Source of the DNA: Camarhynchus parvulus
Taxonomy: Eukaryota; Chordata; Aves; Passeriformes; Thraupidae
Length of the DNA stretch: 64,000 nt
Assembly: GCF_901933205.1 (NCBI RefSeq)
Contig: NC_044571.1
Coordinates: 53,481,530 to 53,545,529, forward strand
Reading direction: 5' to 3'
The notes under the pieces were generated by a model that made no database searches, was not told the DNA's origin, and saw nothing but the letters and a program-made list of their open reading frames with translations. Position 1 is the first letter of the stretch. Every line of letters begins with the position of its first letter. Shown piece by piece: positions 36,261-46,700 of the stretch. A program made the position numbers and the translations under genes.

Positions 36261-37545
36261 AGTAACTGCTTTGTATAAGAAATAGTTATTTGAAATACCT
36301 CCTAATGTTTGAAAATGTTTAGAAGATAGTCAACTGTATTTTTCTGAGCATGTTGCAGGTGTGAATACCATGTGTTATGTATGACTTTTTACAGATCTAT
36401 AGGACTTGCAATATGCAGTTAAAATCTATGGCTACAAACCTAAAGGCTGAAATAAAAGATTTGTAAATAATAAATTATTATGGATGAAATTTATTAACAG
36501 ATTAATGTTTTATCAGTTATTAATAAATACATGAATTGTCAACGGTGTTCTGTGAACACACAATATGATGGTTTCTAAGCTTTGCTATTTTTCCCTTTAA
36601 GGAGGTCCTTATGACTAGAATTTTGTACTTTATTTTTCTATTCATAACATCATGAATCATCAATAAGCCTTCTGTTTGCAGCAAAACTTCAAGCTGTGAA
36701 CTTCAACATTAAATGTTGAAGTTTTTTAGTAAGGTTGCAGTATTCTTTTATGCCGTGTTTTAAAAATGATCTGGGCAAAATGAGGACAGTCAAGACTTAC
36801 TGATTATTTAAAGGCTTGCTGTTGATTTAAAGTGTATAACTTCATGTGTTTCCCATTTCACTATAACATGTTGGTATTTTTTGGAGGTTATGAAAAGGAT
36901 CTGGCAAATTCCATTCTTCAAAAGTCACAACACTGATTGCAGTCATGCATTTATTGGCCAGCTTCTCTGGCTGTATGTCCTCCGTTCTCAGAAAATGCTG
37001 CCTGCCTGGAAATCCATCTCAGGCCATACTGACGACTTGAACAATGTTAAGGGATTGTAGGAAGTTCTCACAGTCCAAACAGTGGACAGTTCACATGCTA
37101 ATGAACAATTTGACCATGGTGATACATGTGCCAGAGGTTAAGGCTCTGACCTGCTGCTGTTCAGATTACTAGGACAAATGTAGCCACTGGGACCAAGATT
37201 AGCAATTTAATTAGAACACTGTGTAAAATTCATATCCTATGTCATTTGTTGAACAGGATCTATATCATTATACATCTATTATATCATGGTTGAGAGAAAG
37301 GGAAAGTCAAGGAGTATTTATGTGGACAATATCATTAGAATGCTAGGTCTTAGGGTGTCACGTCATAATCTTCAGGTTTCATAATTTGCACATGTTTCCT
37401 GTTTCATCACCATAACACACTCCAAAGTGAAATGCTTTCATGGAAAATAGCAACAATTTGGCATGTCTTACACCTTGACACAATTAAAAAACAAAAGAGA
37501 AACAAAAAAAAATTGAAAAAAACCCCAAATCTTCTTGAAACTTTG
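36261..37545. other. AT-rich non-coding stretch with a palindrome and a possible conserved element
   Basis: No gene is visible. A near-perfect palindrome lies at 36699-36723 (12-bp arms, 1-base spacer). The part at about 36940-37270 is GC-balanced, non-repetitive and rich in TAAT/ATTA and CCATGG-like words, and looks like a conserved non-coding element. That is a judgement by appearance only. Confidence 0.5.
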
Positions 37546-37549
37546 TTGT

Positions 37550-38070
37550 TGTGGAACACGTGGAGTACAGGTAGCTTGGGGTGCAGCTGCAGTGGGAGCT
37601 GCAGGTTGAGCTCTGGGCGGGAGCCAGAGGCAAGAGGTTGTGAATTTTTTCATCTTTTCATCTTGTGCATAGCAAAGGGCATGGGGACATGTGGCACAGC
37701 CAGTCACTCAGTGACACAACTGGAGCCAAGGACTAGGTAGGAAATGCAAGAGTTTTACCCACTTGGACTGTGATAAAAACCCAGGGATTCCTTTGTGCGG
37801 AGTCCCTCCTGGGAGGCACAGGCAGCTTGGGCTCTTCCTGGGTTTCTCTGCCATGAATAAATGGCTTTGTGGAAGGAGACACCTGAGAATCTGCCATGGG
37901 AAACCTGGGGTCGAGCAGGTGAGGACACCTGGTCTGGTTGTGTGAGTGGGGCGTGTGGGGAGCCAAGAGAAGCACCCTGGAGCCGCCCGCTGCAAAGGGG
38001 CTTCGGTCCCAGTAAAGTCTCTAGCGGCTGGAGTGTGACCGCCAGGGAGTCTCAGGAATGGTCTGACTGA
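37550..38070 (+). mobile_element. Probable endogenous retrovirus LTR plus leader fragment
   Basis: This GC-rich island in AT-rich surroundings has LTR architecture on the plus strand. A TATA-like GATAAAAA lies at 37772-37779. A poly(A) signal AATAAA follows 84 bases later at 37856-37861, then a GT-rich segment (GGCTTTGTGG) as expected of an R/U5 junction. A GAGCAGGTGAGG splice-donor-like site follows near 37914-37925, with a GC-rich leader to about 38060. These spacings fit U3-R-U5-leader of an avian ERV. No gag, pro, pol or env frame follows. The 154- and 80-codon minus-strand frames here are proline-rich artefacts of GC content. LTR ends, primer binding site and target duplication were not resolved. 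Confidence 0.5.
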
Positions 38071-38656
38071 GAAGTTTCCCTTAGCACTGTAAACATTTAA
38101 GTGAACATCAAGGATATCAATCATGATGATAACTAATGCTAGCAAGAATAATATTTGGGATAAATTTCCCATGTAAAGGTTTAAAATAGTTCCTCACTAT
38201 TAAAAATTAGGATGAAAATAGGACAAGGATCACCTGACCTAAATGTGCGTAATTGGTACAGTGGGTTTATTCTGCATCATCCTGGTAAGAGCTGGAAACA
38301 AGATGCTGGTTTTAAAAAAATATATATTTTCCTGAAATTTTCTTAGCGGCTTTTAAATTCCAGAATGGATCTTTATTCTGTTTTCCTTTTTTACTGGTGT
38401 GCCAGTATGTTTTATAAGCTACAAACTGGCGTCCTCTATCATGTCCTCTATTCAGCCTTCCTGCTGCTGATAGATGGTGGAGCTTTTGTGGGTCCTGGGA
38501 CAGTGCAGTGACACTTGTTCTGGAGTGATGCTTGTACAGAAGGGAGATACGTAGCAGGACCATGGGGGAGAAAATGGAGTAGTTGTATCAAAGTGGTAGT
38601 TTACTATGGCTGCAGAAGATGTATTCTTACAAAGACTGTAACTGCAGTTGCTTATG
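38071..38656. other. Non-coding stretch, nothing recognised
   Basis: The short complementary frames at 38312-38697 on both strands have no motif. No repeat was identified between the LTR-like island and the small tandem repeat. Confidence 0.55.
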
Positions 38657-38657
38657 C

Positions 38658-38702
38658 TTTTGCATTTATAGTTGCATTTTGCATTTTGCATTTATAGTTG
38701 CA
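38658..38702. repeat. Two direct copies of a 19-bp unit
   Basis: TTTTGCATTTATAGTTGCA occurs at 38658-38676 and again identically at 38684-38702, separated by an extra TTTTGCA. The start-to-start period is 26 bp, so it is a local tandem duplication. Confidence 0.93.
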
Positions 38703-41700
38703 ATATGCCTGAGAACGCCATCAAGGCAGTGACTTGCAATCTTGTGCTTAGTTTATGGGGAAACTCAGAACTGACATTTTGGTGGCTATACATAAATAGA
38801 ATAATTTGTGCCTAGAAAAAATGTCATACTTTAAATTTGATATTTTTCTTTTCAAAATGAAAGAAGCCTTTGGCATAAAATTTATTCAGGGTCACACTTC
38901 ACCTATAACCCATTTTTTTTTCCTTTTCAAACCTGTGCCTAGTTACAGTTTAATATTTGCAGTCTCTAGATTGTCAACATCATTGTATAATAACCAACTT
39001 ATTATAGAAAGCAGCAAATGCCATGCTGCCAATCACTTGTCCATCACACTAACAGGTGCACTGCCATTGTCAGTGTCAGGCTGAATACTGGGGATCAGTT
39101 AGACAGGTGAAGTAATTTACTCATCTTGTAGTGGCAGAAGGGGACACCTTATCAAGGAAAAAAGAGAAGTGTCTTCCCTTGGTGCATTTGGTATGTGGCT
39201 ATGTAACTTGGATTTATAGTCTCTCTGTAGGAGCTGATGTGCAGACTAAATTTCACTCTAAAGTGGGGGAGGAACTTCTTTTGGGTATTATGCAAGAGTA
39301 TTTCTTTTTCTTTTTTCCTTTCTCTTCACCTTATCTACTGCCATTCTCACCCTCTCCCCCAACACCCCCATCCTCAACCTTTCAGTATTGTCAACTGAAC
39401 AGACTGCTAGATTCAAAGTGCTTAAAAGATGTCAGTCTATTGGAGTAAAAGGAAAAAAATAAAAATAAAATTTAAAAGAGACAAAAACTTGAGAATGAGA
39501 AAATATATGTCTTTATTTTTTTTTCCACAGTCATTTTTTAAAATGGTGGTTAGAAGAGAGAGGTCCAGAGCATAGTTTACCATTTCATTCAAAGAATAAA
39601 TGTAGAAGTTATTACAGCAAGTACCAATGCTAATCCTCACTTGTCCTGATCTCTATAGCTATGACAGCTCCTGATTAATGCCCAGAAAGTTTCTGGAGGG
39701 ATCAGAGAGAAAAGTTGCTTTATTCACCCATCTTTCTCTGTTATTATCAGCACGATGGACAAATTCTCAGGTATCACCTGTGATGAGAATAGAGCTTAAA
39801 GTAGGAGAGCTAAGTTGGGTGGTTTTTTTCTTCTAGCTTCTGACTAAAGCCATCTGTGGTCAGGTACAACCAGTAGTTGCCTGAGCCAGTAGACAGAGAT
39901 ATTACAGGATCTATGAGTCTTCAAAGTCAGAAGGGTAGAGGCAACCTGAGACCAAACAGTGGGAAGGAAGAATTCATGGTAATGGTTTGGAAACCTCACT
40001 TTTATAGCAGCATGGAGAGCAGTGGCTGGTTGGTAGATGGAAGACACTGGAAGTTAATTCCAGTTTATTTACAGAAGCATTTTTTGGAATACATATACCC
40101 TCACACTAGGAAATCTGGGGATTAAACAAATTTTAGGTTGCTAAAGTGTCAATTTTCTTTAGGATAAAAGGCAGCCGATAATAATAGCCTTGACCTGTGG
40201 GTTGACAGGGGGTTTGTGGTCCACTGACTGTCTTGTTTATCAAATGGCTTCCATAATCTCCAATTCCATCATCTAAATATGTAGTTCAGCAATTCTTGTA
40301 TAGAGCTGAGCTTTCTCTTCCTCTCTTCTCTGTCTACCAAAATGTAATGGGCAACACTAAGGGGGCCTTGGCATTATCAGTATCATATTATACCTAATCT
40401 TATGCAATTACAGACTGCTGCCAACAAGGCTCCAAGGATGGCCTTGTACTTACTGTTGCTTATCTTGTATCCCTTAAAAGGAAAAGAAAAAATGTTATTT
40501 TCCACTAATCAGTAAGAACCAACTATCTCCTAGCTGCAGGAGTGCTGGGCAATGAAGAGGCCTAGGATTAGCTTTTTCAGTGGAAGGCAGCAGTTAGGTG
40601 GAGGGTAAAAAGCTGAACCACTGCAGTCCTTCCCTGTCCAGATTTGACCCAACCTGGTGTATTGGCTCCTGAAACATTCCCTCTGTTTACTTTGCTGTTA
40701 TTCCCTGCATAACAATACAAGCCCATTGCTATCATGCATTAACTTCTGAGATTCTTTCTGACATTGCTGTTATCTCTGCTTAACCAATACTCTGTTTACT
40801 GGTATTAAAAAGCATTATCCCACCTGCACATTCTGTTTACCAAAACAGCATTCAACCCTAAAGCCTGTGATTGAAAAAGAGATTTTTTTTTTTTTCTTTC
40901 TGATGTAATTTATGAAGTTCAGAGCCATGGAAAAGTTTGAAGGCTCTGATCCAGAGCATTTTCTTTTAGGTTAATATTTTGAAATTTAATTTGCTAAACA
41001 AGAAAATCAGAAGAGTATTTTGAATACATGGGAAAATAAAACAAAAGCAAACAATACTGAAAATAACTCTTTACACTGGACACCAAAAATACATTCTGTT
41101 TTGTTTTAAATTGACATTCTTGCACTATATTAGAAAACTGGACTCAGACAATCAAGATTGGGTCCTGGAAATGAGCCTGAGGCTTAAGCTACACAAAGCC
41201 CCAGGCTGGATGTGCACATCACCTGCTCTTATTCTGGCACTCCAGCTAATACAAGACCTTCATATTCCAGGCTGTCCCTGTTTCTGACCCCTTTCTTCCT
41301 GTAGAAAAGAAATATGGATGAGCACTCTGACTGCATCCTAATCTGTATGATAATTTGGTAAATCAGGCCCCTAAGGAATGGTTAAATTCATGCAGACATG
41401 CAAGTTCCATCACTGTTGAGACTGTTGTTTCTGTATTGAGAAAACCAGAGGCTAGGTGATCCCCTGGCTTCAGGTGTTTTTCATGACAGGGCTGCCAATA
41501 TTGCATTGAAGTTCAATAGGACACAAGGCTTAGGAACAGGAGAAACTTAGTTTTGGTAAAATGTCATTTTGGCAAAATAGATGCTTTGGAAAATACTACT
41601 ATTTTCATTTTAGAAAGTATTAATTGTTGGTGAACTGAAACACTAAAAACACTCTTCAAAAGTATAACTCAGGAAATATATTTATTGCTGTTTATTGTTA

Positions 41701-43739
41701 ATAAAATGTTCAGCAACAAAATGTCTGTAAATATTTCAATTAGATTAGAAACCTCCACAATGCCTGAAACTGAAGATTTAGATTTTGAGTCCCCTATACA
41801 TTATTTTTCTCTTTCAGCTGGAGATTGGAAAAATTAGTTCAGTTATTAGTTCAGCTTTATTAATTTTCTTTTCATTTTCAGGGATAATTTTTAAGGTAAA
41901 TTATGCTATTCACTGACAATAAGCATGCTAGTGTTCTCTGCTGCTTGCAGTTCTCTGTATAAATGAAAACTGTCTCTAACACAGGGAGTCCAGTTCTTTG
42001 CATGACAGCTAAATTCCTTTTTTCTCTCTTAATCTTACAGTTCTGTTTCTCAAAAAACCCACACCATGCCTCCTCTCTTTCAATGCTTTTTGAATATTTC
42101 TTTTATTTCTGCTATGTAGTACAATCTAAAAAGAACATAGTCTTTCACTGATTCTGATATTACGCATTCCCACCCAGCGATACAATTTTGTCTGAACTAG
42201 AACCAATGCTTTCAGATCTGGTGTGTAAAGCTAAGTGTCTGCATCCACAGCGAATTGAATAAAAATTGCAGTTAAATATACCACACATGGATTCAGGAGC
42301 TGAGCCGTTAAGTGTCAGGTCTGGAAATGCTCTTTGTGTTCTGTAGCAAAGAGGGGAAGAAGGAAAGGATAAAAACCAAGGAAAAATATGAAGACTTTTT
42401 TATTTTTCCTTTTTTTTAAATCACAATAAAGTTATGATGTTGTCTTCAAAGTGTGTATATGAAAGCACCTTTGTAGAAAGACTGAATTCTTTAACTACAT
42501 GGTGCTGCTTCAGAAGCAAAGCTGCCCTGTAAAATGCTAGGAAGTTCTTCGTCACTAGATTGCTTTAATGTGTTCATAAAAGCTCTAATAATGACTTCAT
42601 TTTTTGAACTCTGTACATATTGAAAAATTTAGGTAGTGCTTACTGCAGTTCAGAGAAGCTCTATATATTGTGACATGTTCAGATGCTGTATTGTGTGCAT
42701 TTTTTTTTGTTTTATTTGTTCAATAGAACAGTGAATAGAGACATCAGATGTTATAGGGTTTCTGGTTTAAAGAGTGAATACTTTTTTCTGTCTGAAAATT
42801 TATATTCATAAATTTCATTGTCATTATCTCACTGGGAAAATAAAACTTAGGGTATGTAACTTCCTGATGAAGATAGGCAGACCTCTTAAAAACTTAATCT
42901 GTTGCTTAGAGTACAGAAAGCAGAAATCTTACTTATATAGGTAAGATAGTTACAAGATTGAAACCCCAAAGGTCAACTCCAGAGACGGACCATATCCTCA
43001 GCTCATGTATGTGAGGTTCATCTTCCAACAATTTTTTCAACAACTTGCCATTTAAATGTTATCACATAAAGGCACCTGTTATTTCTAAATAATGTGAGGT
43101 ACCATACTGTCAACTGCTTGTAGAATTTATTTTTTTTTAAATAAAAAATAGCTCAGGTATCTGTTCTTAGAGTATGTTTTAAAAGAGATGTCTCAGTTGC
43201 AGCTTTTTTGGGGAATACCTGTATTGCTGCCAGCTTACATCTCCCACTGGGAGACACTGCGGAGCAGGATTACCTCAAATAGGTTTTAGCAGATTAAACA
43301 AGCCACCAAAAAAAGAGCTTGTCTTTATTTTTCCTTCGTCTCTTTACAAATAGCAAATGGCCAGGAGAGGATGAATTACGATTTAGTACGTCGACCATAA
43401 CTGTTCTGTATCTCAGGAGGTTTTTATTATATCAACTTTAATAACATGTGAGTAAGGTATCATCTCAAAACTTCCAAAGGTAATAGCAAGTACATATATG
43501 ACATCATGCTTGTAGGAACCTGTTGCTTTTCCTATGTTGTTGCACTGTTGCTACATTGTAAATTTAATTTTCTGTTCTCAGTCAATGTTTGCTTTGTTTT
43601 GCATCTGCTTTTAGGGACTGAAAGGCATTCAAATTTTGAAGCAGTGTCTACTGACACAAACCACAAATTTTCTAAACAACAATTTTGGCTTGCTTTTGCA
43701 CTGAATGAAAGATCTTTTCTCTTTTTTTATCTCATTGTG
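38703..43739. other. AT-rich non-coding stretch, no gene recognised
   Basis: A pyrimidine-rich patch occupies 39301-39383 and a T13 run 40883-40895. A duplicated TTAGTTCAG lies near 41834-41854. Frames of up to 105 codons have no motif. Sequence near 40590-40830 is less repetitive, but I cannot assign a function. Confidence 0.55.
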
Positions 43740-43755
43740 AAAAAAAAAAAAAAAA
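43740..43755. repeat. A16 homopolymer
   Basis: A run of 16 A after CTCATTGTG. No AATAAA precedes it within 30 bases, so it is not read as a retrocopy tail. Confidence 0.93.
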
Positions 43756-46700
43756 GTAAAGCTTATTCCTGCACACATGAGCTGTGGTTCTCTACATGCT
43801 GTTGCAATTCTTGCTCTTTGGTCTCTGACGGCTGTTGAAGTAAATTGATAGTTTTGGGTTTAAGCTGATCTTTGAGATTCAAGACAGAGAAAATGTTGTG
43901 CATAGACACTCAGAGCCTACACTTTGCGTGGTGTAGAGAAATGCAAGCCATGCACTGTCTCACGGTGTGCAGCCACAGGTTACTGCTGAGCTGCTCTCCA
44001 TAAATGTTGCTCTGTGTGAATAAAGCAGAAGCACAGCACCTTTGAAATTCCACTTGGACAGTAAAAGTAAAATTCTATCTAAAAGATAGGGCACATTCAA
44101 AAGATTTTTTCTTGTTAAATTGTTGCCCTATGCCCTGTCTGTATGTAACTGCAGGCATTTTTCCACATTATAATATTACCTTCACTGTTATAGCTGATTC
44201 CCTGTTAGAACCTGTAATCAGTTTCATATTTGTCTCCAACCAAAATCTCTTCTTCAGTGACTCTAGCTATTAAAGGTGAAGTGATGCGGCTTGCTGCATT
44301 GATAGATGATACAATACAAATTCACAGCATTGAAGACGTTTTACAGGATTGCTTGATTTTTCTCTCTAAATTGATCTCGAATGGGTAAATCCTTTGTTTC
44401 TTCTACAAGCTTTATGAACAAATTGTTAAAAATAATTCTTAGGTCTTCAGGAAACAAATTCATATAATTGGACTTTTAAAAATTCTTCCTGTTGCTGAAT
44501 AAGTAAAATGCTTGAAGTGAATGTTGAAGGTCTAGGCATACATTCTTATAATATTTTTGCAGAGGAAAGACAATCACTTAATGCTTTCCAGGTCTGAATT
44601 ACTGTAACAGGTGCAAGCAATATTCATTCTTCTCAACCTTTGTGCAGTCTACATATTTAACATCATCATTCTTTATGTTGTTCGTGGTGACTTTTTATAC
44701 TGTAAGAAAAAGGGAAAAGGAAAACCAGTCAATTTCCCCCAACATTTGGCCTAAGTTTCTGCAAAGTTTGTTTATAAAAAGCTTTTTCATATTAATTCAA
44801 ATGAAATTATTTTTTACAGTAGTATAGTTTATTTTCAATTAATGATATTGGGATTAATTCTCATATACAGAAAGCATGATACTGTAAATCATGTAATTCT
44901 TGAAAAGTGGTTACAGTGAAAAAGGTAATTTTGTGAGTGTGGAGTTCCCTATTTCTTCTTTCTCAATTATTTCTGTATTAAATGTGTTTAGCTTGCAAGT
45001 CTGAAAATAATTTTTCTAACTGCCTGCTGTTCAAACTGAACTTGAGATCTTAAATCTTTTTCTCATATCTTACCTACAGAATAGATTTTAGTTACTGAAA
45101 CTTAGATGTCAGTCCTTTTTGTGATAGATGAAGCAAAATAGGGCCTATCTCCTTCCAAGTGGCAGCTGGAGTGACATTACAACTCCATTGCAACTATTAT
45201 GAAAACACTCATCACTAGATGAGGAGACAGCTGTAACTCTGTAAATAGAAACTGTTCTGTGGTCTGGAAATATGTAATTTTTACATTTTAAATTATATCT
45301 GTGAACACCAGAGCAAGCTAGAACAAATGCAGGTGTAATTATCTTTCTTTAATATAGAGAGAAAATATAGCTGAGGCTGTGAAAACTGTGTTATTCAAAG
45401 GCACAAGGGCTGTTTTTCATAGTCTAATGTGCATCACTTTAAAACTGATTTGCTTATCTCTATAGCTAGTAATAAAAACATTTTATCTTCCTGAGTAGTT
45501 GCCTTTTAAGATAGTGGGACTGTAAATTGAAGAGATGTCAAATGGCACTTGCTTGTCTGGCAAGCATTTCTTTAAAATATTATTATATGCACTCAGGTAC
45601 CTTCTATCACTTTTCTTTTTCATTCCTTAATAGTTCTCTCAAAAACCAAAGATCATGAACATCTTGATTTCTTTCACCTGTCTTCCCAAGAGAAACCAAA
45701 GCCTCCAGGTCTGAGTGTGATCGGAATTAAGGAACTGTGTAATCTCAATCAGCTTGTACCTTGTCCATTATGTCTGTAGGCTCTTTTCCCCCTATCACCT
45801 ATCTTTTTAATACAGTACAACCTGGTCAATATATGATTCAGTAAAAACACAAATATTTAAACCAGAAGTTTCAGTCCACACTTTTAGTAAATGTTTTGCT
45901 TGGCAAAAGCTTCATTACACAATAAATGAGTCTTTTGGAAAGAGCCAACTGCTTCATATAAAACAAGCTCCTGTTCCTTTGTTGCTTTAGGGGAAGAACA
46001 ATGAAAATTCACTGTTACTGGCCACATCAACCTGAATGAAAGCCAAATAGGAAAATTGAAAATGATTGTCAAGTTCATCATATCTAATACAATAGAGGCA
46101 AATTAGAGTTATCTGCAGCAGCAGAAGTAGCAGCAGATTGCATTATAAATCATCATATCATTGACAGTCAATTACATTCAAAACTTTTCAAGCATGAGGC
46201 AGCGGCAGTGTCTATCTACTAACAAACTTATTCAAGCCAGAAAACACAGTGTGGGTGCATGAGGAGAATTTCTTGGGGGTCTGAAGGGTTTGCATTATAA
46301 GGAGAGAATTTTATCAAAAGATATATTCCGTGAAAGATTAGAAAGCGTGAAGCCTGGTTTGTTGCAAAATTCATCTTTAAACCTAATCTGCCTTCCTTCT
46401 TCCACTGCAGCAAATGCACATTTGATTGTTGACTGGGAGAGCCCTCCAGTAATGTCAACTTCTCTCCAGTCTTCTCTGCTTCATTACCACTTTTGCTTTC
46501 ACAATATTTCTAGCTCCCTTCTGAGTTCTCAGCATTTTCCCCCTTCCCTTGTTCTTTCGTTTGTTTGCTTGCTTTTAATTTTAAGTGCATTTTTAGTTTT
46601 CTTCAGAAGTGAAGAGCTTTCTGTAAATTATTCAAGGTAAGTAACCTTGCACGTTAGGAAATCAGTCCCTCACCTAATAGATATTTTATTAAATATATTA

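Noticed and set aside
37708..38172. 154-codon minus-strand frame (with an 80-codon companion)
   Set aside because: It lies antisense to the GC-rich LTR-like island. The proline/leucine/threonine-rich translation is what a stop-poor GC-rich antisense strand gives.
39060..39150. Possible ancient MIR/L2 remnant
   Set aside because: A few words (GACAGGTGAAGTAATTTACTC) recall those families, but the match is too short and degenerate to support without an alignment.
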